A model generated the notes under the pieces. That model did not search any database and was not told where the DNA came from. It worked only from the letters and a program-made list of their open reading frames with translations. Shown piece after piece: positions 6,329-14,332 of a DNA stretch of 18,668 nucleotides (its first letter is position 1; each line of letters opens with the position of its first letter). The stretch is taken from the NCBI GenBank assembly GCA_020718315.1, contig DYSK01000030.1:1-18668 (forward strand). The letters run 5' to 3'. Source of the stretch: Draconibacterium orientale. Its GTDB lineage: Bacteria > Bacteroidota > Bacteroidia > Bacteroidales > UBA12170. The position numbers and the translations under genes were made by a program.

Positions 6329-7111
6329 TCAGGAAATAAACTCCTCTTCCAAAATGGATCTGAGCTTGTGTGCAGCTACTTGATTGATCATGTTTCCTTT
6401 TTTTGAAAAGGATATTTCGCCGGTTTCTTCCGACACAACAATTGCCAAAGCATCAGTTTGCTCTGTAATTCCAACGGCTGCTCTATGACGTAAACCCAAT
6501 TGTGCATCGATGCGCTTATTTTTTGTTAAGGGCAAAATACATCTCGCAGCTACAATTTTATTTTCGCGTACAATCAGGGCGCCATCGTGAAGCGGACTAT
6601 TCTTAAAAAAAATATTCTCTATCAAATCGGCCGAAATATCGGAAGTAAATTTATCACCGGTATCAATGACTTGCCGTAGGTCGTGTTTTTTTGCAAATAC
6701 AAGCAAAGCGCCTGTTTTTGTATCCGACAAATGCCTAACTGCCATAATAATTTTATCTACATCCAAAGCGCTTTCAATGCGGTTTATTTTCCCAAACAAA
6801 AACCGCAAACGTTTAGGCGTTGATTCCAAAAAAGCCGGCGAACCAAAAAACAACAAAAACTGTCGGATTTCGGGCTGAAAAACGATTAACAAGGCTATAA
6901 ATCCAATTCCGATAAACGCCCCCAAAATCTCACTCAAAAGCTCCATGCGTAAAACTACCACCAGCTTCCAAATTATATAAATAATCGTAATCCCTATAAA
7001 TAAATTAATCGCAACAGATCCCTTGATGAGTCTATAAACTTCGTAAATTAACAAAGCCACCAACAAGATGTCTAACAGATCAAGTATTCCGATTTGGATA
7101 AAATTCAGCAT
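6329..7111 (-). CDS. cdaA: Membrane diadenylate cyclase (c-di-AMP synthase)
   Basis: A 260-residue CdaA-type enzyme that condenses two ATP into cyclic di-AMP. Three hydrophobic helices occupy residues about 5-80, ending in the conserved FQPEIRQFL (78-86). The DAC catalytic domain follows, with DGA at 176-178 (PLHDGALI) and RHR at 208-210 (LGLRHRAAVG), the two signature motifs for ATP and metal binding. Length is typical (about 250-280). ATG at 7111 is 2 bases after folP, and the pair is commonly adjacent in Bacteroidota. c-di-AMP usually governs potassium uptake, osmotic balance and cell-wall homeostasis. Proximity to a cation antiporter operon is suggestive, but the FNR-like gene separates them and runs in the opposite direction. 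Confidence 0.95.
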   Translation of the reverse strand: MLNFIQIGILDLLDILLVALLIYEVYRLIKGSVAINLFIGITIIYIIWKLVVVLRMELLSEILGAFIGIGFIALLIVFQPEIRQFLLFFGSPAFLESTPKRLRFLFGKINRIESALDVDKIIMAVRHLSDTKTGALLVFAKKHDLRQVIDTGDKFTSDISADLIENIFFKNSPLHDGALIVRENKIVAARCILPLTKNKRIDAQLGLRHRAAVGITEQTDALAIVVSEETGEISFSKKGNMINQVAAHKLRSILEEEFIS

Positions 7112-7113
7112 AT

Positions 7114-7974
7114 TTAAGCCTGATTGTATTTTACAAATAAGCGAATGGTTTCTTTTGCTTCCAACACATCGTGAACGCGTAAAAGTTTAGCTCCATTTTG
7201 CAATGCAAATGTATTTAAAACTGTTGTGCCATTTGCTGCTTGTTGCGGATTTGTTTGCAGATAGCGAAAAATCATCGATTTACGTGAAACTCCTACCAAA
7301 AGAGGCAAATCGAAGTGCGAAAATTTAGACAAGTTTTTAAGCAAAGAATAATTCTGATCCAGTGTTTTTCCAAATCCAAAGCCCGGATCGAGAATAAGTG
7401 TTTTGATTCCTTTTTTTTGCAACAAATTTCGTTGCTTTTCGAAAAAAGAATCCACTTCTTCCAAAATATCCCCTTCAAAAGTATTTTGCTGCATTGTTTC
7501 TGGAATACCGTATATATGCATTAAAACGTAAGCTAAATTATTTTCGGCAATCACATCAAACATCTGCTTATCAAAATTTCCTCCCGAAATATCATTAATC
7601 ATTTCAACGCCCACATCGGCAGCCCTTTTGGCCGTCTCCGAATGATAAGTATCTACCGAAAAAATAAGCTGTGGATGTTCTTTTTGAAGTACTTTTAAAG
7701 CCGATTCCAAAATTTTCCATTCCTCATTAGCGTGAATAAAAAGACTTCCGGGTTTTGTGGAAGCAGCACCAACATCAATGATATCAGCACCTTGATTGGC
7801 CATTTCTTCCACCCGTTTCAAATATAAATGGTCTTTCACATACAAGCCACCATCATAAAACGAATCGGTTGTTAGATTAAGAATTCCCATTATTTTCGCT
7901 TCATTCAAATCTAATCTTTTTCCACGGCAATCGTAGATTAGTTTCTCAGAAAAAACTGTATTTTTACCCGACAT
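7114..7974 (-). CDS. folP: Dihydropteroate synthase
   Basis: Makes 7,8-dihydropteroate from 6-hydroxymethyl-dihydropterin diphosphate and p-aminobenzoate in folate synthesis; the target of sulfonamides. A TIM-barrel protein of 286 residues from the ATG at 7974. Motifs in order are MGILNLTTDSFYDGG, DIIDVGAASTKPGS, FSVDTYHSE, INDISGG, LDPGFGFGKT, PLLVGVSRKS and LRVHDV, all corresponding to known DHPS blocks. An in-frame TTG at 7995 would add seven residues, but that TTG lies inside a promoter-like TACTTTTG, so I prefer 7974. Loop 2 reads STKPG instead of the usual STRPG, a conservative change. The gene heads a two-gene unit with cdaA. Confidence 0.95.
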   Translation of the reverse strand: MSGKNTVFSEKLIYDCRGKRLDLNEAKIMGILNLTTDSFYDGGLYVKDHLYLKRVEEMANQGADIIDVGAASTKPGSLFIHANEEWKILESALKVLQKEHPQLIFSVDTYHSETAKRAADVGVEMINDISGGNFDKQMFDVIAENNLAYVLMHIYGIPETMQQNTFEGDILEEVDSFFEKQRNLLQKKGIKTLILDPGFGFGKTLDQNYSLLKNLSKFSHFDLPLLVGVSRKSMIFRYLQTNPQQAANGTTVLNTFALQNGAKLLRVHDVLEAKETIRLFVKYNQA

Positions 7975-7992
7975 TTGAGTTAAATTTTTAAG

Positions 7993-8000
7993 CAAAAGTA
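7993..8000 (-). promoter_or_regulatory. Possible -7 promoter element of folP-cdaA
   Basis: On the minus strand the sequence is TACTTTTG, an exact TAnnTTTG match, 18 bases upstream of the chosen folP ATG. No TTTG occurs at the ideal distance upstream, so only half of the promoter is visible. The short region to the divergent DUF1599 gene leaves little room for other elements. Confidence 0.4.
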
Positions 8001-8012
8001 AAATAATTGTTT

Positions 8013-8564
8013 ATGACAAAAACCAAACAACAGTTTGAAGAAGCTATTTTTAAATGCAGACAGGTATTTTTAGCCAAAATGAATGACTACGGAATGGCAT
8101 GGCGCATTTTAAGGCCTAGTTCTTTAACCGATCAAATATACATTAAAGCAAATAGGATTAGGAGCCTGCAAATAAAAGGAATATCCAAAATAGACGAAGG
8201 AATTGAAGATGAATTTATTGGAATAGTAAATTACGCCATCATGGCTTTAATACAACTGGAGAAAGGACTTTCGACCCATGTCAAAGAGCACTCATTTTCG
8301 GAAATAGAAGAACTCTATAACTACCATATTTACACTTCTAAAGCGTTAATGGAAAACAAAAACCACGATTATGACGAAGCCTGGCGAAATATGCGCATCA
8401 GTTCTCTCGACGATATTATTTTGATGAAAATTTTACGTGTAAAAGAAATTGAAGACAACGAAGGAAAAACAATGGTTTCTGAAGGCTTAGATGCTAATTA
8501 TAAAGACATGATCAATTATGCTTTGTTTGCCTTGATTAAAATTTCTGAAACAAAAAATTCCTGA
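8013..8564 (+). CDS. DUF1599 protein with two tandem repeats
   Basis: A 183-residue soluble, mostly helical protein of the DUF1599 family, which I recall also being called nucleotide modification associated domain 1. Two copies of one unit are visible. The first, about 8-85, has DYGMAWRILRPSSLTDQI and later FIGIVNYAIMALI. The second, about 104-180, has DYDEAWRNMRISSLDDII and MINYALFALI. Shared residues are DY..AWR..R.SSL.D.I and NYA..ALI. No signal peptide. The start is ATG at 8013; an in-frame TTG six bases earlier is less likely. The gene diverges from folP across only 38 bases, and the order folP-DUF1599 recurs in Bacteroidota. The biochemical role is unknown; a nucleotide-binding or nucleotide-hydrolysing helical fold is only a guess. 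Confidence 0.9.
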   Translation: MTKTKQQFEEAIFKCRQVFLAKMNDYGMAWRILRPSSLTDQIYIKANRIRSLQIKGISKIDEGIEDEFIGIVNYAIMALIQLEKGLSTHVKEHSFSEIEELYNYHIYTSKALMENKNHDYDEAWRNMRISSLDDIILMKILRVKEIEDNEGKTMVSEGLDANYKDMINYALFALIKISETKNS

Positions 8565-8568
8565 TTCT

Positions 8569-10221
8569 ATGAAACATTCGAAAATTCCATTCTTATTCGC
8601 TATTTTGATCGCATTGCCGTTTTTTAGTTTGGCTCAAATCCAAGAGCATGAAGCCCCGCTCAATCCCGATTTTCTAAAATGGCACAAAAACAATTTAAAA
8701 GCGGAAATTAGTTCCGACCAGATTCCTTCTCCTGTATTACCAAATTATACTTGGCTTCTAAATGAGTCGATGAAAAAATCGTACAGCTTCGATGCCGTTT
8801 ATGATTTGCGAACAAAAGGCTGGGTAACTTCGGCCAAAGACCAAGGAAGTTGTGGTGCCTGTTGGACATTCGCCACCGTTGGCGCGCTGGAATCGACAAT
8901 GATAAAACAGGATTTTGGAGAATTCGATTTTTCCGAACAAAGCATTCGTACCTGTCATGGATTTGTTTTTGGAGAAGATGGAGCTTGCTCAGGAGGCAAT
9001 TCGCACAAATCAACTGCATATCTTACACGTGGTTGGGGACCTTTGTTGGAAGTCACAATTCCATACAATACCAATTTTATTGAAGATTGCAACATAGATA
9101 CAGCACCATTGTTTACCGTTTTCGAAGTCGATTATCTTCCTGCAGATCAAAATATTATTAAACAGGCCATCTTGGATCATGGAGCCCTTTATACAAATAT
9201 GTATTTTGTGAGCGGAAGCTATACTTCTGCCAACAAAACCTATTATTACAGTGGAACGGAAAGCCCCAATCACGCCGTTTTATTAGTTGGCTGGGACGAT
9301 ACTAAATACGCAAGTGCAAGCCCGGGAGCCTGGATTGTAAAAAACAGCTGGGGAACAAGTTGGGGCGAACAAGGCTATTTTTACGTGAGTTACCAAGACA
9401 CAAAAATAAATAACTCGGTCAGTTCTTTTTATGGCGTTGAACCGAACGACAATGGAAACATAGTACATCTTTACGACGATCTTGGCTGGCTGAGCAGTTT
9501 GGGCTATGGAAATACGTATGCGTATTCTTTGGTAAAATTTACCACCACCGAAGCCCAGACACTTACTTCCGTTGGAACCTTTACCACCGCCTCCGGCTCT
9601 GTTGTGAAAGCAGTTATCTATGAAAATAAATCGGGCGATATCTTAAGCGGTGAATTGGGATCGACAGAATTTACAAATCTTACCAATTCAGGATACCACC
9701 GTATCGATTTGATTTCACCAGTAAGTTTAATCGCCGGAAAGAGTTTTTATGTAAAAGTGTATTACCAAACCAACAGCTACATTTACCCTATTCCTTTCGA
9801 AAAAACTATCGAAAATTATGCCTCGCCAAATATTCGCAGCGGCGTAGGATGGATTAGTAGTGATGGAAGTTCGTGGGATGCAGTAGGCAATGATATTGTT
9901 GGGAAAGAACGAGATTTGTGTGTACGCGTTTATGCGCGGCTCGCATCGGCCGAAACCAGCGAACTTGATTCCAATCAAAAGGATATCGAAATCTATCCAC
10001 TTCCGGCCAAACAAGAAATTTTTATTCGGTTAAACAGCGAATATATAAACCAAAATCTCTCGGTTTATTCCATAAACGGAAAATTTATTTCGAAAAAAAC
10101 AATTGCAAACACCGAAGAAAGCTTAAATGTCGGGCATTTATCGGCCGGTCTTTATTTGATTCGGATTGAAACAACGAACGGAAATTTATTGGCTCAGAAG
10201 CGATTTATCAAATCAAATTAA
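8569..10221 (+). CDS. Secreted papain-family (C1) cysteine protease with T9SS tail
   Basis: A 550-residue exported peptidase. The signal peptide covers about residues 1-22 (cleavage likely after FFSLA). A short spacer to about 75 precedes a papain fold with oxyanion Gln92, catalytic Cys98 (QGSCGACWTFAT), His235 (SPNHAVLLVGWD) and Asn259 (IVKNSWGTSWGEQGYF), so the full catalytic set is intact. Residues about 295-455 form a beta-rich domain like the lectin-like domain that follows C1 peptidases in some clostridial and Bacteroidota proteins. Residues about 470-550 (EIYPLPAKQEIFI ... LSAGLYLIRIETTNG ... RFIKSN) are a type A T9SS sorting domain, predicting export through type IX secretion and surface attachment or release. 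The gene starts 4 bases after DUF1599, so they are probably co-transcribed. Its substrate is unknown. Confidence 0.93.
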   Translation: MKHSKIPFLFAILIALPFFSLAQIQEHEAPLNPDFLKWHKNNLKAEISSDQIPSPVLPNYTWLLNESMKKSYSFDAVYDLRTKGWVTSAKDQGSCGACWTFATVGALESTMIKQDFGEFDFSEQSIRTCHGFVFGEDGACSGGNSHKSTAYLTRGWGPLLEVTIPYNTNFIEDCNIDTAPLFTVFEVDYLPADQNIIKQAILDHGALYTNMYFVSGSYTSANKTYYYSGTESPNHAVLLVGWDDTKYASASPGAWIVKNSWGTSWGEQGYFYVSYQDTKINNSVSSFYGVEPNDNGNIVHLYDDLGWLSSLGYGNTYAYSLVKFTTTEAQTLTSVGTFTTASGSVVKAVIYENKSGDILSGELGSTEFTNLTNSGYHRIDLISPVSLIAGKSFYVKVYYQTNSYIYPIPFEKTIENYASPNIRSGVGWISSDGSSWDAVGNDIVGKERDLCVRVYARLASAETSELDSNQKDIEIYPLPAKQEIFIRLNSEYINQNLSVYSINGKFISKKTIANTEESLNVGHLSAGLYLIRIETTNGNLLAQKRFIKSN

Positions 10222-10264
10222 ATCAACCCAAAAAGAAAATTTGCTAAACGGAATACAGAAATAG

Positions 10265-11350
10265 ATGAAAACTATATTCAATATAAATCGCTTCTTGTTG
10301 GCTGCACTTTTTCTTTTTTCGGGATTCGTAAAAGGAGTTGACCCACTAGGAACTCACTACAAAATTGAGGATTATTTATTGGCCTACAATATGGACTGGG
10401 CATTGCCATTCAGTTTAGGATTGGCTTTTGCACTAATTGCCCTGGAGTTAAGCTTAGGATCTTTGTTATTACTGAACTTAATGCCAAAATTCACTCGGAT
10501 AATTCTTGCACTTTTAATGGGGTTCTTTACGCTAGTAACCTTCTACGATGCACTTTACAATCCGGTATCCGATTGTGGCTGTTTTGGCGATGCCTTGATC
10601 TTAACAAACTGGCAAACTTTTTACAAGAATATTTTCCTCGATGTTTTGGTTGTTTTTCTGTTTGTTAGAAATCCGAAAAAAACGACTATCCTAAGGCAGT
10701 TTCTTTGGAGTTCGGCAATCTATCTTGTTTTTCTTGGTTTCTTATTTTACAATATAAATCATTTACCCCTCATCGATTTTGGCTCCTGGAAAATTGGAAA
10801 CCAAATCTACAACCCAAACAAAAAACCAACTGAAATCTACCTCACATATAAGAATATACAATCAGAAGAAACGCAAGAATTTCTTTCGCCTAATTTCCCT
10901 TACCAAGACACAACTTGGATGAAAGAATGGAAATATGTGAGCACACACGAAGTCGATCCAAATCCTCCAACGAACGACTTGCTTATTTTCGATTTGGAAG
11001 GGAAAAATGTAAGCAACGAAATACTCGGATATTCGGACAAGTGTTTGCTCTTGGTTTCCCACTCATTAGACGAAATTGATGAAAAAAAAGCCGGAAAAAT
11101 AAAAAAACTGGTTCATTTGGCGGAGCAAGAATCGATTTCGGTCTTTCTGATTACCGCTTCGGTGGGAAATACGTTGACTGAATTTGAGCAACGATATCAA
11201 CTCAATATGCCTTACTTTTTGGCCGATGATACAGCGCTGAAAACGATTGTAAGAAGCAATCCGGGATTGATTCTTTTGGAAAACGGTATCGTACTAAAAA
11301 AATGGGCGTATGCCGATTTTCCGCAATCGGCCGATCAAATTTTGGATTGA
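10265..11350 (+). CDS. BT_3928-family DoxX/MauE-like membrane protein
   Basis: A 361-residue inner-membrane protein. The N-terminal part, about 1-165, has four to five helices of the DoxX/MauE type, with SGFVKGVDPLGT at 19-30 and a conserved DCGCFGDA at 103-110. A CxC pair in this position in MauE/DoxX-like proteins suggests thiol redox chemistry. The C-terminal part, about 230-355, looks like a thioredoxin-fold domain but lacks a CXXC motif. Length and motifs agree with the BT_3928 family, regularly found near tpiA in Bacteroidota. It follows the protease after 43 bases and is 1 base from the ABC permease start. No function is established; a role in envelope disulfide metabolism is inference. 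Confidence 0.85.
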   Translation: MKTIFNINRFLLAALFLFSGFVKGVDPLGTHYKIEDYLLAYNMDWALPFSLGLAFALIALELSLGSLLLLNLMPKFTRIILALLMGFFTLVTFYDALYNPVSDCGCFGDALILTNWQTFYKNIFLDVLVVFLFVRNPKKTTILRQFLWSSAIYLVFLGFLFYNINHLPLIDFGSWKIGNQIYNPNKKPTEIYLTYKNIQSEETQEFLSPNFPYQDTTWMKEWKYVSTHEVDPNPPTNDLLIFDLEGKNVSNEILGYSDKCLLLVSHSLDEIDEKKAGKIKKLVHLAEQESISVFLITASVGNTLTEFEQRYQLNMPYFLADDTALKTIVRSNPGLILLENGIVLKKWAYADFPQSADQILD

Positions 11351-11351
11351 G

Positions 11352-12437
11352 ATGTGGTGGCGCTATCTCATCAAAAGATTTGGCTACGGAATGCTGGTTC
11401 TATTCGGAGTAGCCAGTTTAGTTTTTTCGCTTTTCACCATTCTTCCGGGCAATCCGGCGCGTATGATGCTCGGACAACGCGCCGATATTTCATCCGTAGA
11501 AGCCATCAACAAGGAATTGGGAAGAGATAAACCAATTTTTACACAGTATTTATTATTTTTAAACGACGCTTCGCCCCTTTCGCTTTTTCAGTTCAATAAG
11601 GCAAACCAATCGTTTTATTTCGAACAAGAAAAATATGGAAAAAAAATAGCTCTCAGCCCAAAGATTTTTGGCTGGCAAGTTTTGCTAAAAACACCTTACT
11701 TGCGCAATTCTTATCAAAGCAAAAAAGAAGTGTCGGCAATTATTGCCGAAGCATTTCCAAAAACACTGCTTTTAGCCGCTGTTTCGATGAGTTTTGCATT
11801 GATTGTTGGAATGATGCTTGGCATCGTGAACGTCCTCATTTCAAAACCTTGGCTCGATAAAATCCTTTTCGGTATTTCTACGCTTGGACTTTCGCTACCA
11901 TCGTTTTTTGCTGCCATGATAGTATCTTGGCTATTTGCCTTTATTTTAGGAAAATACACCGGATTCAATCTTTATGGAAGTCTTTACGAAATTGATGATT
12001 TTGGAGAAGGCAAGCAGCTCGCTCTTAAAAACATAATCTTGCCGGCTTTTACATTGGGAATAAGGCCGTTGGCCATCATTATGGAACTCACCAAGAGTTC
12101 GTTGGAAGAAACTTTAGCCGCCGATTTTATCCGCACAGCGCGAGCCAAAGGCTTAAGTAGCCTTCAAATCATAAGGCGACACGCACTGAAAAACGCTTTA
12201 AATCCGATTATCACAACAATTTCGGGCTGGTTTGCTTCTTTGCTTGCCGGAGCTGTTTTTGTTGAATATGTGTTCGATTGGAAAGGAATGGGATTGGTAA
12301 TTGTAAATGCCATCGAAAAATACGACTTTCCCGTTCTGATGGGAAGCGTTCTATTTATTGCTTGCTTATTGGTTTTGGTGAATATTTTGGTAGATATTTC
12401 CTATCATATCATCGATCCGCGTGTTCGGCTGGAATAA
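11352..12437 (+). CDS. OppB/DppB-type ABC transporter permease without partners
   Basis: A 361-residue permease of the peptide/nickel ABC transporter family. The N-terminal RYLIKRFGYGMLVLFGVASLVF and LPGNPARMMLG are typical of DppB/OppB. The coupling EAA loop is EETLAADFIRTARAKGLS (252-269) with HALKNALNPI following (277-286), and the C-terminus ends IIDPRVRLE. A segment of about 70 residues between helices 1 and 2 is longer than usual. I start at the ATG at 11352, one base after the BT_3928 stop. An upstream in-frame ATG at 11310 would overlap that gene by 41 bases and add a polar tail. No second permease, ATPase or binding protein is present in the window, so partners must be elsewhere. The substrate cannot be assigned. 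Confidence 0.9.
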   Translation: MWWRYLIKRFGYGMLVLFGVASLVFSLFTILPGNPARMMLGQRADISSVEAINKELGRDKPIFTQYLLFLNDASPLSLFQFNKANQSFYFEQEKYGKKIALSPKIFGWQVLLKTPYLRNSYQSKKEVSAIIAEAFPKTLLLAAVSMSFALIVGMMLGIVNVLISKPWLDKILFGISTLGLSLPSFFAAMIVSWLFAFILGKYTGFNLYGSLYEIDDFGEGKQLALKNIILPAFTLGIRPLAIIMELTKSSLEETLAADFIRTARAKGLSSLQIIRRHALKNALNPIITTISGWFASLLAGAVFVEYVFDWKGMGLVIVNAIEKYDFPVLMGSVLFIACLLVLVNILVDISYHIIDPRVRLE

Positions 12438-12477
12438 GCATTCGTTTAAGACTATGGCTATTTCAAATAATTCGATG

Positions 12478-12485
12478 TATTTTTG
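12478..12485 (+). promoter_or_regulatory. Possible -7 promoter element of tpiA
   Basis: TATTTTTG matches TAnnTTTG and lies 30 bases before the tpiA ATG. No TTTG is found at the expected -33 position, so this is a half match. It argues against the TTG at 12483, which is part of the element, as the start codon. It suggests tpiA may have its own promoter as well as read-through from upstream. Confidence 0.4.
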
Positions 12486-12515
12486 CAGAAAAATTCAATT
12501 CTAAAAATATACACC

Positions 12516-13274
12516 ATGAGAAGAAATATAGTTGCCGGAAATTGGAAAATGAACAGAACTTTTGAAGAAGCAGACGATTTATTGTTTGCTATTGCCGATC
12601 CGCTACAAAAATTAGAATTAGCAAATACAGAAGTAATTCTCTGTCCACCTGTGTTATATGCCGAAATGTTCACAGATGTTGCTCTCGAAAACAATTTTTC
12701 GGTCGGAGCTCAAAATTGTTCGAATCACGAATCTGGAGCTTATACCGGCGAAATTTCTGCTGCTATGCTCAAATCAATGGACATTGAATATTGCATTGTA
12801 GGACATTCCGAAAGAAGAAAATATTTCAATGAAAATTCCGAAATGCTGGCCGGAAAAGTAAATCAATTGCTCGACAACGAAATTAGCCCCATATTTTGCT
12901 GTGGTGAAGTTTTAGAAGAACGCGAAGCCGGAAAACATTTTGAAGTGGTAGGACAACAGCTTTTTGAAGGATTGTTTCATTTAAGTGCCGATGAGCTCGA
13001 CAATGTGATTATTGCCTACGAACCTGTTTGGGCTATTGGAACCGGAAAAACCGCTACACCTGCACAAGCACAAGAAATGCATGCTTTTATAAGAAGTCTA
13101 ATAGCCAAAAAATACGACCAAGAAATTGCCGATGACACCACCATTTTATATGGCGGAAGTTGTAATGCGAAAAACGCCAAAGAATTATTTGCCCTGAAAG
13201 ATGTTGATGGGGGATTGATTGGTGGAGCAAGTTTACAAGCCGACGATTTTTTGAAAATTATTCAAAGTTTCTGA
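12516..13274 (+). CDS. tpiA: Triose-phosphate isomerase
   Basis: Interconverts dihydroxyacetone phosphate and glyceraldehyde 3-phosphate in glycolysis and gluconeogenesis, in the cytoplasm. A 252-residue TIM barrel with all key residues: Asn9 and Lys11 (AGNWKMN), catalytic His97 (IVGHSERR), catalytic Glu169 in loop 6 (AYEPVWAIGTGKTA), and the phosphate loop YGGS near 212-215 with GGLIGGASL at 232-240. The start is ATG at 12516; an in-frame TTG at 12483 is rejected because it lies in a promoter-like element and would precede the conserved N-terminus by 11 residues. It is the last gene of the plus-strand run and is followed by a hairpin terminator. Regulation appears housekeeping. Confidence 0.97.
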   Translation: MRRNIVAGNWKMNRTFEEADDLLFAIADPLQKLELANTEVILCPPVLYAEMFTDVALENNFSVGAQNCSNHESGAYTGEISAAMLKSMDIEYCIVGHSERRKYFNENSEMLAGKVNQLLDNEISPIFCCGEVLEEREAGKHFEVVGQQLFEGLFHLSADELDNVIIAYEPVWAIGTGKTATPAQAQEMHAFIRSLIAKKYDQEIADDTTILYGGSCNAKNAKELFALKDVDGGLIGGASLQADDFLKIIQSF

Positions 13275-13327
13275 TCTTTTTTCACTAATCATTTAGATTG
13301 GACGTGATAAACCATTCGTAAAATAGG

Positions 13328-13358
13328 GAGCCAATTCAAAATGTTGGCTCATTTTTAT
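13328..13358 (+). terminator. Rho-independent terminator after tpiA
   Basis: GAGCCAA (13328-13334) pairs perfectly with TTGGCTC (13344-13350) across a 9-base loop and is followed by ATTTTTAT. It lies 54 bases after the tpiA stop and separates the tpiA run from prmA. It is the clearest terminator hairpin in the window. Confidence 0.75.
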
Positions 13359-13451
13359 AATCTGTATTGTTTTGTCTATTTGCTCTTTGGCTTTCACCGA
13401 AAATACTTAATAAAAGAAATAATTATCATTTTCAATAAAAGAGTTTAGAGT

Positions 13452-14288
13452 ATGAATTACATCGAAATTAATTTTACTGTCGAACCTCAAACTCCTTTTC
13501 AGGATATTCTCATTTCCGAATTGGCCGAAATAGGTTTTGAAAGCTTTGAAGAAACCGAAACGGCGCTTTTGGCTTATATACAAGAATCGCTTTATAATGA
13601 AAAAGTGCTTTCGAAATTGAACAGCTTAAACAAAAAATCGGTAAAAATCAACTATTCGGCGAAAACAATTCCTGCTCAAAATTGGAATGCACTTTGGGAA
13701 AGCAATTACGATTCCGTAACCATCGACAATCGCTGTTATATACACGCGCCATTTCATCCTTCCATGCCGGAGATGGAATATGAAATTATGATTGAGCCTC
13801 AAATGTCGTTCGGGACAGCACACCACGAAACAACTGCGAATATGATTTCCTATCTTTTGGAAGAAGAAGTAAGCGGGAAATCATTTCTTGATATGGGCTG
13901 TGGAACAGCCGTTTTGGCAATTCTGGCACACAAAAAAGGCGCTTCGCCGGTTTGTGCCATCGACAACGACGAATGGGCTTATAAAAACTCCATCGACAAT
14001 ATAGCCAAAAACAATGCAAACGAAATTCAGGTTTTTTTGGGCGATGCAGTTATAATTAAAAACAAAACTTTCGAAATCATCTTTGCCAATATCAACAAAA
14101 ATATTCTTTTGGCCGATATGGAATACTATACCCAGAGCTTGAACAAAAACGGATTTCTTTTTATGAGTGGTTTTTATCAGCATGACTTAATCGATATTCA
14201 AGTAAAAGCCGAATTATTTGGATTACAATTCATCTCTTTCAAAGAAAAAACCGACTGGGTAGCTGCGAAATTCAAAAAGATAAGTTAA
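13452..14288 (+). CDS. prmA: Ribosomal protein L11 methyltransferase
   Basis: A 278-residue S-adenosylmethionine-dependent methyltransferase that trimethylates ribosomal protein L11. The N-terminal substrate-recognition domain (1-95) starts MNYIEINFTVEPQ. The linker carries the PrmA hallmark MSFGTAHHETT at 118-128. The Rossmann-fold domain follows, with the SAM-binding LDMGCGTAVLAI at 146-157, acidic AIDNDEWA at 169-176, and the NINKNILL stretch at 213-220 in the position of the catalytic-domain Asn motif. Length is slightly below the E. coli enzyme (293). ATG at 13452 is preceded by an AT-rich leader after the tpiA terminator, so it is probably transcribed separately, although I found no consensus promoter. 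Confidence 0.95.
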   Translation: MNYIEINFTVEPQTPFQDILISELAEIGFESFEETETALLAYIQESLYNEKVLSKLNSLNKKSVKINYSAKTIPAQNWNALWESNYDSVTIDNRCYIHAPFHPSMPEMEYEIMIEPQMSFGTAHHETTANMISYLLEEEVSGKSFLDMGCGTAVLAILAHKKGASPVCAIDNDEWAYKNSIDNIAKNNANEIQVFLGDAVIIKNKTFEIIFANINKNILLADMEYYTQSLNKNGFLFMSGFYQHDLIDIQVKAELFGLQFISFKEKTDWVAAKFKKIS

Positions 14289-14332
14289 ACTTAATTTGTT
14301 TTTGATCTCGACAATTTTTCGTCTTCATTTAT

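Noticed and set aside
7975..7995. TTG start extending folP by seven residues
   Set aside because: The TTG belongs to a promoter-like TACTTTTG, and the ATG at 7974 gives a normal N-terminus.
8708..9468. Alternative frames on both strands inside the protease gene
   Set aside because: The protease frame has signal peptide, catalytic residues and sorting domain in order. The other frames show no family features and are shadows.
11310..11351. Upstream ATG for the ABC permease
   Set aside because: It overlaps the end of the BT_3928-family gene by 41 bases. The ATG at 11352 begins right at the conserved membrane-entry sequence.
12483..12515. TTG start extending tpiA by eleven residues
   Set aside because: It overlaps a TATTTTTG promoter element, and the conserved enzyme N-terminus begins at the ATG at 12516.
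13359..13451. Promoter for prmA
   Set aside because: The region has several TTTG words but no TAnnTTTG at a suitable distance, so I could not support a promoter call.
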